The notes: a model not told the origin generated them from the sequence alone. 64,000 nt of DNA from Marinobacter azerbaijanicus (GCF_030250645.1 NZ_JASSVS010000003.1:538508-602507); one strand, 5' to 3'. Shown: positions 43,921-53,607, numbered from the stretch's first letter. A program made the numbers and translations.

Positions 43921-45402
43921 ATGGCCGTTAGACAGGCAGATGTGGTGCTGGTCGGCGGTGGCGTCATGAGCGCTACCCTCGGCATGATGCTCAGGCAGCT
44001 GGATCCTTCCCTGGACATCGTCATGGTGGAACGTCTTGATCACGTGGCCCATGAAAGCACCGACGGATGGAACAATGCGGGTACCGGGCATGCCGGGTAC
44101 TGTGAGCTCAACTACACCCCGGAAACCGAAGACGGCGACGTTACCATCGAGCGGGCACTGAAGATCAATGCTTCGTTCGAAGTCTCGCTTCAGTTCTGGT
44201 CCCACCTCGTGGAGCAGGGCATCCTGCCGGAGCCCAAAAGCTTCATCAACCGTACGCCCCACCAGAGTTTTGTCTGGGGCGAGGATAGCGTGAAGTTCCT
44301 CAAGCGCCGCTTCGAGAAACTTAGCGCCCACCACCTGTTCCGTGAAATGGAGTACTCCGAATCTCCACGGGATCTGGAAGAATGGATGCCCCTGGTGGTC
44401 AACAACCGCGATCCGATGCAACGGGTAGCAGCCACACGGATCAGGCATGGCTCGGATGTGGATTTTGGCTCCCTTACCCGCAGCATGGTGAAGTTCCTGG
44501 AAACCACGCCGAATTTCGAGCTGATGCTCAGTAGCCCCGTGCATTATCTGGCCAAGCGCGATAATGGTCGGTGGAAGGTTCGGGTAAAAAACCAGAAAAC
44601 CGGCGAGCTGACTAAGCTCGAGGCCGGCTTTGTTTTCCTGGGTGCCGGGGGCGGCGCGCTGCCGATGTTGCAGAAATCCAACATCGATGAGTCGAAGGGC
44701 TATGGCGGCTTTCCCGTCAGTGGGCAGTGGTTGGTCTGCCAGAAACCGGAAATCGTTGAGCAGCACAATTCCAAGGTGTACGGGAAGGCGCCGATTGGCG
44801 CGCCTCCGATGTCTGTGCCGCATCTGGATACCCGCATCATCAATGGCGAGCCGGCCCTGCTGTTCGGTCCGTTTGCAGGGTTTACCACGCGTTTTCTCAA
44901 GCAGGGCTCGGTCCTGGACCTGTTCGGTTCCGTCAGCCCCACCAATCTTCGCCCCATGCTCTCCGTCAGTCGCACCAATATGGACCTGACCCGCTACCTG
45001 ATCGGCGAAGTGTTCCAGTCACACAGTGACCGCGTGGCCTCCCTGCGCAACTACTTCCCGGATGCGCGCGAGGAAGACTGGCGCCTGCAGGACGCCGGCC
45101 AGCGTGTCCAGATCATCAAGAAATCGCCGGACGGTGGCGGCAAGCTGGAGTTCGGTACTGAAATTGTGGCGGCGAAAGACGGCACTCTGGCCGCGCTCCT
45201 GGGAGCCTCACCGGGTGCTTCGACAGCTGCCCATGCCATGATCGATGTGATCGAACGCTGCTTCCCGGAGAGGATCAGGACACAGGAGTGGCAGGAGCGC
45301 ATGAAAGTCATGGTTCCCTCCTACGGTCAGTCCCTGGTTGATGATGAGCAATTGCTCAAAAAGGTGCGGGAACGAACGCTCTCAACCCTGAAACTGGGGT
45401 GA
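43921..45402 (+). CDS. mqo: Malate:quinone oxidoreductase
   Basis: 493 residues, FAD-dependent. Nucleotide site VVLVGGGVMSATLGMML; GWNNAGTGHAGYCELNYTP is the family hallmark. Oxidises malate and gives electrons to the quinone pool at the inner membrane, replacing or supplementing NAD-malate dehydrogenase. AGGGTGAT precedes the ATG. Single-gene transcript by spacing. Confidence 0.95.
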   Translation: MAVRQADVVLVGGGVMSATLGMMLRQLDPSLDIVMVERLDHVAHESTDGWNNAGTGHAGYCELNYTPETEDGDVTIERALKINASFEVSLQFWSHLVEQGILPEPKSFINRTPHQSFVWGEDSVKFLKRRFEKLSAHHLFREMEYSESPRDLEEWMPLVVNNRDPMQRVAATRIRHGSDVDFGSLTRSMVKFLETTPNFELMLSSPVHYLAKRDNGRWKVRVKNQKTGELTKLEAGFVFLGAGGGALPMLQKSNIDESKGYGGFPVSGQWLVCQKPEIVEQHNSKVYGKAPIGAPPMSVPHLDTRIINGEPALLFGPFAGFTTRFLKQGSVLDLFGSVSPTNLRPMLSVSRTNMDLTRYLIGEVFQSHSDRVASLRNYFPDAREEDWRLQDAGQRVQIIKKSPDGGGKLEFGTEIVAAKDGTLAALLGASPGASTAAHAMIDVIERCFPERIRTQEWQERMKVMVPSYGQSLVDDEQLLKKVRERTLSTLKLG

Positions 45403-45493
45403 TATTCCCAAACGATCTAAGGGTGTCAAAAGCGCTGGCAACACTGGTTTTTCCGCCGGTAGGGCCGGCGCGCATCGCATTTCAGGCGCCGGG

Positions 45494-45516
45494 TTTGGTT
45501 GCGATTTGTAACCAAA
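45494..45516. promoter_or_regulatory. Palindrome before the ATP-grasp operon
   Basis: TTTGGTT (45494-45500) and AACCAAA (45510-45516) form a perfect inverted repeat with a nine-base spacer, 40 bases before the ATG. An AT-rich TTATAA lies just after it (45526) and may be a -10. Likely operator; the regulator is unknown. Confidence 0.4.
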
Positions 45517-45555
45517 GCGTTACGTTATAAGTAAACATCCCAAAGGAGAACGCCT

Positions 45556-46788
45556 ATGAGCGAGCACAAGTTCGATCCCAATAAAGGTTATGTCGCACTC
45601 CTGGGTTGGAGTCTGAATGCGGTGGAAGCCGCAGACAAATTCGACCGCCGTTACGTGGTGGTGGCTCCCGACTGGGCTGAAGCCTATTGCAAAGAACACG
45701 ATATTCCCTATGTTCCCTGGAATTTCGAACGTCTGAACGACCGCTCCGTGGAGATTGCCCAGACACTCAAAGAGATGGGTGTGGATGTGGCGATTCCACT
45801 GTTCGAAGAGACGGTGGAATGGGCCGGTGCCATCAACTCGGTATTGATGGATCAGCCCAAGCTGTTCGGCCAGTCCATGCTGTTGCGGGACAAGGCACTG
45901 ATGAAGCGCCGTGCCCAGTTGGGCGGTATTCGCGTCGGTATTTTTGAGGAAGCCCATGACCGGGACGACGTTATTCGCTTCCTCAAGCGTGTTAACCAGA
46001 CATTGCTCAAGCTGGACGGTGACCCCAACGATCCGATTCACCTGAAGGCCTTCGACAAGGCCGGCTGCCTGGGCCACCGGGTTATCCGCACACCGGATGA
46101 GGTGGACACCATCCCCGACGAAGAATTTCCGGTGCTGATGGAATCCCACCTGGATGGCTGGGAATTCGCGGTCGAGGCCTGGATTCATAAGGGTAAGATT
46201 GCGTTCCTGAACATCTCGGAATACGTCACTCTGGGGTATTCCGTATTCGTACCGGCTACCCCGGACCTGGAAAAGTATCGCGAACAGATTACCCGCGAGA
46301 TTGAGAAACTGATCAAGACATTTGACATCGAATTCGGGTTTATCCACCCCGAGTACTTCGTGACCAGCGACAGCACCATGTACTTCGGGGAAGTGGCCTA
46401 TCGGCCGCCCGGGTTCAAGGTATTCGAACTGCTTGAACGGGCCTATGGTTTCAACGCCTATCAGGCATTGATCATGACGTTCGATCCGAAAACCACCGAT
46501 GAAGAGGTCAAGGCCTTCTTCCCGAAAGAGGTGGTGGATGCCAAGGGTTATGCCGGCTGTTTCGGTGTCTACCCGCGCCGCCGGGTAGTCAGCAAGCTGG
46601 AAATGCCGGAGGAAACCGAGAATCACGAGTACTTCGAGTCTCACGAACTGACGCCACCGATGGAAGAAACAGTCACCAAGCGTACCGCGTTTGGCACACA
46701 CTGGGGCCTGATTTACTTCTTCGGTGAAGACCCCTATGTGATGAGAGATTTGTTGAAACATCAGGAAGAACTGGATTTCTATGTATAA
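45556..46788 (+). CDS. ATP-grasp domain enzyme, first gene of an uncharacterised operon
   Basis: 410 residues. N-terminal Rossmann-like pre-ATP domain (YVALLGWSLNAVEAADKF), central ATP-grasp with LLKLDGDPN and VLMESHLDGWEFAVEAW, and the metal-binding end FGEVAYRPPGFKVFELL, equivalent to the E-x-N-x-R-xGG block of carboxylate-amine ligases. I infer an ATP-dependent ligase joining a carboxylate to an amine or thiol; the substrate is unknown. The next gene begins 53 bases later. Strong AAAGGAGAA ribosome site. Confidence 0.75.
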   Translation: MSEHKFDPNKGYVALLGWSLNAVEAADKFDRRYVVVAPDWAEAYCKEHDIPYVPWNFERLNDRSVEIAQTLKEMGVDVAIPLFEETVEWAGAINSVLMDQPKLFGQSMLLRDKALMKRRAQLGGIRVGIFEEAHDRDDVIRFLKRVNQTLLKLDGDPNDPIHLKAFDKAGCLGHRVIRTPDEVDTIPDEEFPVLMESHLDGWEFAVEAWIHKGKIAFLNISEYVTLGYSVFVPATPDLEKYREQITREIEKLIKTFDIEFGFIHPEYFVTSDSTMYFGEVAYRPPGFKVFELLERAYGFNAYQALIMTFDPKTTDEEVKAFFPKEVVDAKGYAGCFGVYPRRRVVSKLEMPEETENHEYFESHELTPPMEETVTKRTAFGTHWGLIYFFGEDPYVMRDLLKHQEELDFYV

Positions 46789-46841
46789 TTCCGCAAGGAA
46801 TTAACAATAATGGGTCTGGTTCAGACCCTGAGGAAGACAGT

Positions 46842-48866
46842 TTGAGCAATTCCGACGCCGGAAACCCGGCGCCTGTCGTTAATCTCGAAAAACTGGTACA
46901 ACGGCTGGATGACGCGATCACGGCTCTCGACGAGAGCCGTGACTTCGCCAAACCCGCCAAGCTGCCCCGCGTATTTGACATAGTTCGCCGGGTACTGCTT
47001 CAGCCGGGTGGCTGCCACGCGATCCAGGAGCGCGCCGAATGGCTTGAGAAAGCAGGCGTATTCTGGGGAACCGACTGGGCAGACCCCTCCATTCTTTTAC
47101 CCTCCCTTACAACTTATTCGCTGCAGAGTCCCCAGGCAGATACAGTCATCATCGAGGCTATGAGCGAGCTGCGCCTGCTGGCGGTTGCCCGTGGTGAGTA
47201 CCTGCACGAGTCGGTATCGGCGGAACAGGCACACCATTATCTGACTCAGGTGCTGGCCATTAACCTGAACATGGTGTTTGGCGAGTCCGGCGAAGCTGAG
47301 CGGGAACAGGGAAAGCTGGCTCTGATCAGCCGTGCGGTGGTGCAACACATTGCTGCGCAAATTGGCTACGAACATGTCATCGACAAGCTGATTGAAGAAA
47401 TATGGCGCATTCTGCAGCAGCGGCCGATCCAGGTGACCAGTGTCAGGAAGATGATCACCCAGATTGCGTTATGCAGGGTTGACCCCAATGTTGACCTGGG
47501 TGGTGCCGGCCAGGGTGCTGAACGCCTGATCTCAAGCCTTTATGGGCCAACCCAGGCCTGCAGGGAAGATCCGGGGATCCTGGTTTACGAGGAGCGCCTG
47601 CAGTCCATGGATTCGGGAGCCCTGCAGAGTGAGGCAACGGGTTTTGCCCGCTCCATGCACGACACCGGCCTGGTATCGCCATATCATGCAGCGTTTGTGC
47701 GTTACATCCTGGAAAAACAGGACTCAATACTCAGCGAGGCCCTGGGCCTCTCCAGTACCGGCCGTGACTGCCTGTTGTGCTACAAGGACCTGGTTCACGA
47801 GCTGGTGATCGAAGGTGTATTCCCCGAGACGGCACAGGGACTCTACGGCCTGTCATTGATGCTGGAGCGGGGCATTCTCTACCAGCCGCCATTGGCGCCC
47901 GCTCTCTGGCGACAGGCTCGCCTGTCCATATGCCCGGAGGCTCGTGAGCGCATCCAGTTAGCCTACGGCTATCAACCCCAGCCCAAGGCCTGGCTGATTC
48001 AGGGCGTACTCAATATGCTGGGCCAGCCCCTGGGCGTGGGGCAGGGCAACAACCCTACCTGTCAGTCCGCGCGAGCACTGTCGATGTGGGCCTACAATGA
48101 TCCGGACTACCTGCTGCAGATGGTAGCCTGGGCCGCACGGGACAACGAGATCATCATGCACTTCGAAGGCCAGCCGGTCTCCTCGGCAGCCAGCCGGGGG
48201 GGCGTCGCCTCGGAAGTGACGCTGGATCTGGACCCGGTATCGCTTGTCGTGGTGCCGCACCTGGACAGAATCTATGCAGAAATGGGGCGCCTGTGTGTCA
48301 ACCGGCAGGGCGACCCCCATCAGTGGGTAAACCCGGAGTTCCACGGTTGGTCCGCAGGCCGCGGATTCCGCATCAATGTTGATGTGGCCACCGGCCAGCT
48401 GGAGGACCTGGAAACGTTCCTTAGGCATTTCTACGCCAGTTACCATCCGTATTACAACGGCAACCAGCCTTTGATCCACCCGCAACCAGCGGGCGTAGCC
48501 GTAACAGATAGTGCCGCAAGATTCATAGGCTGGCACGCCATCACCATCCTCCGTGTCACACTGGACCCGGATGACGTTATGAGGGTGTACTTCTTCAACC
48601 CCAATAACGACAGCGGCCAGAACTGGGGTGACGAGGTCGTGGTCAGCACGGCAGGGAAGGGCGAAAGGTTTGGTGAGGCCTCTCTGCCCTTTGAACAATT
48701 CGCTTCACGGCTCTATATTTTTCACTTTGACCCTCTTGAACGGGGGGAGCCTGCCGAGGTGGGCGAGGAAGAGCTGGAGCGGGTAATCAGCCGTGTCCAC
48801 CGTAGCTGGGGACGTGACAGGTTGCCCGCCGATCCATTGCAGGCCGAACCTCCGCAAGAGGGATAG
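46842..48866 (+). CDS. Large uncharacterised protein with a possible papain-like Cys-His-Asn triad
   Basis: 674 residues starting at TTG with GAGGAAGAC upstream. No signal peptide or membrane segment. The N-terminal ~380 residues are helical. The C-terminal part has GVGQGNNPTCQSARALSMW (Cys about residue 408), then RFIGWHAITILRV (His) and VYFFNPNNDSGQNWGDE (Asn/Asp). This order and spacing is like papain/C39-type cysteine peptidases or transglutaminases. I do not recognise the family; the triad is read from the sequence and unproven. It sits between an ATP-grasp enzyme and a ThDP enzyme in one operon. Confidence 0.7.
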   Translation: MSNSDAGNPAPVVNLEKLVQRLDDAITALDESRDFAKPAKLPRVFDIVRRVLLQPGGCHAIQERAEWLEKAGVFWGTDWADPSILLPSLTTYSLQSPQADTVIIEAMSELRLLAVARGEYLHESVSAEQAHHYLTQVLAINLNMVFGESGEAEREQGKLALISRAVVQHIAAQIGYEHVIDKLIEEIWRILQQRPIQVTSVRKMITQIALCRVDPNVDLGGAGQGAERLISSLYGPTQACREDPGILVYEERLQSMDSGALQSEATGFARSMHDTGLVSPYHAAFVRYILEKQDSILSEALGLSSTGRDCLLCYKDLVHELVIEGVFPETAQGLYGLSLMLERGILYQPPLAPALWRQARLSICPEARERIQLAYGYQPQPKAWLIQGVLNMLGQPLGVGQGNNPTCQSARALSMWAYNDPDYLLQMVAWAARDNEIIMHFEGQPVSSAASRGGVASEVTLDLDPVSLVVVPHLDRIYAEMGRLCVNRQGDPHQWVNPEFHGWSAGRGFRINVDVATGQLEDLETFLRHFYASYHPYYNGNQPLIHPQPAGVAVTDSAARFIGWHAITILRVTLDPDDVMRVYFFNPNNDSGQNWGDEVVVSTAGKGERFGEASLPFEQFASRLYIFHFDPLERGEPAEVGEEELERVISRVHRSWGRDRLPADPLQAEPPQEG

Positions 48867-48901
48867 CAGGCTCAGACAGCCAGGTAAGAACAGGAGAGAG
48901 A

Positions 48902-50572
48902 ATGACCGCAGAGGCCAGCAATCGCCGGAACGGGGCGAAATTGTTTGTTCGTGCCCTGGAAAATGAAGGTGTTCGTTATATCTTTGCGGTTCCGGGTGAG
49001 GAAAACTTGGACCTTCTTGAGGCATTGCGCGAATCCGACATTGAGCTGATCCTCAATCGCCATGAGCAGGCAGCGGGCTTTATGGCGGCTACCTATGGGC
49101 GGCTTACCGGCCGGGTAGGTGTTTGCCTGTCTACCCTCGGGCCTGGCGCCACCAACCTGGTAACCGCAGCCGCGTATGCCCAGCTTGGCGGCATGCCCAT
49201 GATGATGATTTCAGGGCAGAAGCCCATCAAATCGTCGAAACAGGGCCTGTTCCAGATCCTGGATGTGGTGGACCTGATGCGCCCGCTCACCAAATATACC
49301 CGCCAGATCAGCAACGCCAATACCATTCCTGCCAAGGTCCGGGAAGCCTTCCGGCTCGCCGCCGAGGAACGTCCCGGTGCGGTCCATCTGGAATTGCCGG
49401 AGGATATCGCATCGGAAGTGGCGGAACCCGACACCCACATCTTCCAGCCCAGTGACGCCCGCCGGCCCTCGGCCAGCACCAAGAGTCTGGATGGTGCCTG
49501 CGACATGATCAGCAAGGCACGGCACCCGCTGATCATGATTGGCGCTGGCGCCAATCGCAAACGGGTGTCTCAGGCCCTGATACATCTGGTGAATGTGACC
49601 GGCATTCCCTTTTTCACCACGCAGATGGGTAAGGGGGTCGTGGACGAGCGCCATCCGCGCTATCTGGGAAACGCTGCGCTTTCTTCCGGCGACTTTGTAC
49701 ACTGCGCCATCGACCATGCCGACCTGGTGATCAACGTGGGGCACGACGTGGTTGAGAAGCCCCCCTTCTTCATGAAACCCGGGGGTAAGCAGGTTATCCA
49801 CGTGAACTTCAGCGCCGCGGACGTAGACCCGGTCTACTTTCCACAACATGAGGTGGTGGGGGACATCGCCAACAGTGTGGAATACCTGGCTGAACGCTGC
49901 GGCCAGTGTTCGTCCCACGACTTCAGCCGGTTCATGGAAGTGAAGGCTGCCGTTGACAGCCATCTGGCGGAGAAAGTTGATGACGGTCGCTTCCCTGTCA
50001 TCCCCCAGAGGATCGTTCACGACGTGCGCCAGGTAATGCCTGAAGACGGCATCATCGCGCTGGATAATGGCATGTACAAGCTCTGGTTTGCGCGCAATTA
50101 CCCGGCCTACGACAACAATACCGTGCTGCTGGACAACGCCCTGGCCTCCATGGGCGCCGGCCTGCCCAGTGCCATGATGGCGGCCATGCTGTATCCGCAC
50201 CTCAAGGTGATGGCAGTATGTGGGGACGGCGGCTTCATGATGAACAGCCAGGAACTGGAAACCGCCGTACGCCTGAATCTCAACCTGGTCATACTGATAA
50301 TCAACGACAATGCCTACGGCATGATCAAGTGGAAGCAGTCCCAGGAAGGGTTCGAGAACTTCGGTCTCGACTATAACAACCCGGACTTCGTGAAGTACGC
50401 TGATGCCTACGGCGCTACCGGCCACCACATCAGCCGGACTGAAGACCTGCAGCCTACTCTGAAGCGGGCTCTGACCGCTGGTGGCGTGCACCTGATCGAG
50501 GTGCCCGTGGATTACAGCGAAAACCGCCGGGTGTTTGATGAAGAATTGGTAAAACTGACCTGCAACCTGTAG
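48902..50572 (+). CDS. ThDP-dependent enzyme, acetolactate synthase large-subunit family
   Basis: 556 residues with three ThDP-enzyme domains. Catalytic Glu in NRHEQAAGFMAATYGR; STLGPGATNLV; GDGGFMMNSQELETAVRLNLNLVILIINDNAYGMIKWKQ holds the GDG-N ThDP/Mg motif. Closest in look to catabolic acetolactate synthases. No small subunit gene is nearby, so it is probably not the biosynthetic AHAS. It begins 35 bases after the preceding gene with AGGAGAG, so it is cotranscribed with the ATP-grasp and Cys-His-Asn genes. Carboligase or decarboxylase of an unknown 2-oxo acid. Confidence 0.82.
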   Translation: MTAEASNRRNGAKLFVRALENEGVRYIFAVPGEENLDLLEALRESDIELILNRHEQAAGFMAATYGRLTGRVGVCLSTLGPGATNLVTAAAYAQLGGMPMMMISGQKPIKSSKQGLFQILDVVDLMRPLTKYTRQISNANTIPAKVREAFRLAAEERPGAVHLELPEDIASEVAEPDTHIFQPSDARRPSASTKSLDGACDMISKARHPLIMIGAGANRKRVSQALIHLVNVTGIPFFTTQMGKGVVDERHPRYLGNAALSSGDFVHCAIDHADLVINVGHDVVEKPPFFMKPGGKQVIHVNFSAADVDPVYFPQHEVVGDIANSVEYLAERCGQCSSHDFSRFMEVKAAVDSHLAEKVDDGRFPVIPQRIVHDVRQVMPEDGIIALDNGMYKLWFARNYPAYDNNTVLLDNALASMGAGLPSAMMAAMLYPHLKVMAVCGDGGFMMNSQELETAVRLNLNLVILIINDNAYGMIKWKQSQEGFENFGLDYNNPDFVKYADAYGATGHHISRTEDLQPTLKRALTAGGVHLIEVPVDYSENRRVFDEELVKLTCNL

Positions 50573-50621
50573 TCGGTGTAGTATTATTCGCCCTGCATTG
50601 ACACAGTTTGAGGGTGAGTGG

Positions 50622-51494
50622 ATGAGTTACGCGTGGTTGAAAGTGGCGTTGCTGCCGCTGGTAGTAGCCTTTGTTGCCGGGTGTAGTAAGCCGGAAACGC
50701 CGCAGGAAGTGGCCGCAGAGTTCTGGCAGGCCATGGCCGAAGATGATGCGGACGCCGTTGCCAATCTGTCGACTCTTGCCGATCCTTCCGCCTTTGACGG
50801 CTATCGCCGCGACTGGTTTGAAACCGTACCGGACTTCGGCAGGGTGGTAATCGAAGAGCGCAAAGCCACGATTGTTACCCGCCTGCCCTCTGAAGACGGC
50901 GCCACCGGCGAACGCAGGGAAGTGGTTACCTATCTTGTGGAGCTGAATGGTGACTGGCTGGTGGATTATGACCGCACGGGTACAGCCATCATGAATCCCT
51001 CACCCCTGGACGGCCTGATGGGGGAAATCAACAGGCTGGGCGAGCGCCTCTCGGCTACCTTCAGCCGATCCTCCGACGACCTGACCAGCCAGATGGATGC
51101 CATGGCCCGCGAATTCGAAGCCTATTCAGATGAGGCGGCCCGTAAGGCAGAGCAGGCTATGGAAGACTACGGCCGCGCACTGCAGGAATTCATGGAAGAG
51201 CTAGAGAAGTCCGTCGAAGAGGCTCTGGAGGAGAATCAGCAGGCTCCCGCAAGAGACCGCAGTGCGCTGCAGCAAACAGCTGCAGACCTTCACCAGAGCA
51301 GCGACCGGCTGGATGATCCGGACTTTGATGCCTTTGCTGACAGTTCCCGCGCGCTGGCAGAGGCGGGCGCACGGTTCTCGCAGTTAAGCGACGAGTCTTT
51401 CAGAAACTACCAGCAGGAATGGCATGCCAGGCTGGAGGAGATCCGTGAGCGCACCAATGCATTTTTCGAAGACCTCGGAAATAGCCAGCGATAA
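50622..51494 (+). CDS. Lipoprotein with NTF2-like head and coiled-coil tail
   Basis: 290 residues. Lipobox FVAGC, Cys at about 19. Residues 20-130 resemble the DUF4878/NTF2-like fold: TPQEVAAEFWQAMAEDDADAVANL then VTYLVELNGDWLVDYD. The rest is a long, acidic, Glu/Ala-rich helical region likely coiled coil (MAREFEAYSDEAARKAEQAM). Periplasmic. GAGGGTGAG ribosome site 49 bases after the ThDP gene; it could be the fourth gene of that operon. Function unknown. Confidence 0.75.
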   Translation: MSYAWLKVALLPLVVAFVAGCSKPETPQEVAAEFWQAMAEDDADAVANLSTLADPSAFDGYRRDWFETVPDFGRVVIEERKATIVTRLPSEDGATGERREVVTYLVELNGDWLVDYDRTGTAIMNPSPLDGLMGEINRLGERLSATFSRSSDDLTSQMDAMAREFEAYSDEAARKAEQAMEDYGRALQEFMEELEKSVEEALEENQQAPARDRSALQQTAADLHQSSDRLDDPDFDAFADSSRALAEAGARFSQLSDESFRNYQQEWHARLEEIRERTNAFFEDLGNSQR

Positions 51495-51502
51495 AAGGCG
51501 GC

Positions 51503-52102
51503 TTAGCCTGACAGGCCGGTAATGACAAACCAGCCTGTCAGCAGCGTAAGCGACGTTGCCACAATGGCCAGCAGTCCATCCCGGGCCACAATTGCCAGGC
51601 CGAAGGTCATCAGCGCTGCGCCGGCACCATTGGCGCTAAAAGGCACTACCTCCATTGCCGGCATCGCCATGGCAACCAGGATGCAGAGAATCGCCATCAC
51701 ATAGAGCCCGGGCCCGTCCACCAGAAACACCAGGCGCGGCCCTGTCCACCGGTCCAGAAACCGGGCCGGCTTTTGCAGCCAGTCCAGTCCTTTCAAAAGC
51801 TTGTCCTGTGGAACCGAGCGCCGGGATATCCAGGACGGTAGCCAGATGGAATGCCTCTGGAACAGTAGTTGCCCCAGCGTCAGCAATACCACCAGCCCCA
51901 GAATTGTCGGAACACCCGGAATATCCCCGATCAATGGTGCGACGGTAATCAGCCCGGCCAGCAGCACGACCGGCCCGAATGAGCGCTCTCCCACCCCATT
52001 GAGGATGGCGTTTACCGATACCTGCCCGGAATCTGCCGCTGATTCGCGGATCTGATCCAGGAGTTGTTGCATATTGGTGGCGTCGTTGTGTTTTCTCTCC
52101 AT
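51503..52102 (-). CDS. exoD: ExoD-family membrane protein
   Basis: 199 residues. Family blocks: VLLAGLITVAPLIGDIPGVPTILGLVVLLTLGQLLF then WLPSWISRRSV, with four or five helices. ExoD was named from exopolysaccharide and nodulation defects in rhizobia; the biochemical function is unknown. The stop lies 8 bases from the lipoprotein stop (convergent). ATG choice between 52102 and 52072 is uncertain. Confidence 0.85.
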   Translation of the reverse strand: MERKHNDATNMQQLLDQIRESAADSGQVSVNAILNGVGERSFGPVVLLAGLITVAPLIGDIPGVPTILGLVVLLTLGQLLFQRHSIWLPSWISRRSVPQDKLLKGLDWLQKPARFLDRWTGPRLVFLVDGPGLYVMAILCILVAMAMPAMEVVPFSANGAGAALMTFGLAIVARDGLLAIVATSLTLLTGWFVITGLSG

Positions 52103-52246
52103 CTTGTGTCTCTAATCCTCACTACTGATCGCCCGGCACCCTGTATGCATCCCACCACATTAGAGCGGTTCTGTGAATCCATTCAGTAACAAAGTCATTT
52201 TCGCCCCCGGCCGCGGTTCCTGATTAAAAGCCGAACCTGCCTGACC

Positions 52247-52268
52247 TTGACATATTACAAAATAATAT
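52247..52268 (+). promoter_or_regulatory. Candidate -35 and AT-rich operator before the sulfide:quinone oxidoreductase gene
   Basis: A perfect TTGACA (52247-52252) overlaps the start of a palindrome ATATTA-N5-TAATAT (52252-52268), 80 bases before the ATG. Such AT-rich palindromes over the promoter are typical of ArsR-type sulfur sensors (BigR/SqrR class), which often control sqr genes. No ArsR gene is in the window. The -10 is not clear. Confidence 0.45.
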
Positions 52269-52347
52269 AACGATAGAATATAAAGTTTGGTAGGATTTGA
52301 TGAATCTCAAGCGCCACACGCTCCAAACAAAGACAAGAGGTTCGAGC

Positions 52348-53607
52348 ATGATCAGTAGCACCACAGCACCCCAGGGCGATGTCAAAACGCATACCGTCGT
52401 GATCGTAGGCGGTGGAGCTGCCGGTATTTCTGTCGCGGCAAGCATTCACAAGCGTGATCGAAACATTGATATAGCGATTATTGAGCCCGCCGGCAAACAC
52501 CACTATCAGCCCGGTTGGACCATGGTAGGGGGCGGTGTTTTCCGCCCGGAAGTCACCTCCAGGCCCATGTCAGAAGTGATGCCGGCGTACGTATCCTGGT
52601 ATCAGAAGACAGTGGCAGCAGTTGATCAGGACAAAAACCAGGTCTGTCTGGATGATGGCTCATCCATTGAGTATACGGCGCTTGTTCTGGCGCCGGGGCT
52701 GGAACTTAACTGGGGCGGAATCGAGGGCCTTGAAGCCGCACTGGGCTCCAATGGTGTTACCTCGAACTACCGAGAGGGCATGGCCAGTTATACCTGGGAT
52801 ATGGTCCGTAATCTTGAACGGGGCCGGGCTCTGTTCACCCAGCCGCCGATGCCGATCAAGTGTGCTGGCGCGCCTCAGAAAGCCATGTATCTGTCTGCTG
52901 ATTACTGGCTAAAGCACGGTATGCTGAAGAACATGGATATCCAGTTCCATAATGCGGGGGCGGTTCTGTTTGGTGTGCCGGATTATGTGCCGGCACTGGA
53001 GGCCTATATCGGGAAATATGGCATTGATGTGAATTTCCAGAGCACTCTGGTTGCCGTTGATGGCCCTGCCAGAACTGCGGTGTTCCGCAGCTCCGACGGC
53101 GAAGGTAACAGTCAGGACCGTGAAGTCAGTTTTGATATGCTGCACGCCGTACCGCCCCAGCGTGCTCCGCAATTCATTCGTGAATCTGCTCTGGCCAATG
53201 AGGGTGGCTGGCTTGATCTGGCGGATGACACACTGCGCCACAAAAACGTGCCCAACATCTTTGGCCTTGGCGATGTCAGCGGAACCGGAAATGCAAAAAC
53301 CGCAGCGGCGGTTCGCAAACAGGCGCCAGTAGTGGCAGAAAACCTTATTGCCAGCCTGCGCGATGAGCCCCTGCGTGCAGCCTACCTCGGTTATGGTTCC
53401 TGTCCACTGACGGTAGAGAACGGCAGGATCGTACTGGCGGAATTTGGCTACGGCGGGGTTCTGCAACCCAGCTTTCCCAAGTGGATCAACGATGGCACCC
53501 AGGCCACCAGAGCCGCCTGGTGGCTTAAAGCGAAACAGCTGCCAACGCTATACTGGCACGGTATGCTGAAAGGTCGGGAGTGGCTGGCCAGGCCTGCCCG
53601 TCGCTAA
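52348..53607 (+). CDS. sqr: Sulfide:quinone oxidoreductase-like flavoprotein
   Basis: 419 residues. FAD site TVVIVGGGAAGISVAASI; QPGWTMVGGGVF; Cys in PIKCAGAPQKAMYLS and YGSCPLTVENGRIVLAEF, the pair expected for the redox disulfide/polysulfide of type II SQR. GLGDVSGTGNAKTAAAVRKQAP is the second FAD contact. The C-terminus is amphipathic (KLPTLYWHGMLKG-like) as needed to dock on the membrane. Oxidises sulfide with quinone for detoxification or energy. Start 52348 follows AAGAGGT. Confidence 0.87.
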   Translation: MISSTTAPQGDVKTHTVVIVGGGAAGISVAASIHKRDRNIDIAIIEPAGKHHYQPGWTMVGGGVFRPEVTSRPMSEVMPAYVSWYQKTVAAVDQDKNQVCLDDGSSIEYTALVLAPGLELNWGGIEGLEAALGSNGVTSNYREGMASYTWDMVRNLERGRALFTQPPMPIKCAGAPQKAMYLSADYWLKHGMLKNMDIQFHNAGAVLFGVPDYVPALEAYIGKYGIDVNFQSTLVAVDGPARTAVFRSSDGEGNSQDREVSFDMLHAVPPQRAPQFIRESALANEGGWLDLADDTLRHKNVPNIFGLGDVSGTGNAKTAAAVRKQAPVVAENLIASLRDEPLRAAYLGYGSCPLTVENGRIVLAEFGYGGVLQPSFPKWINDGTQATRAAWWLKAKQLPTLYWHGMLKGREWLARPARR

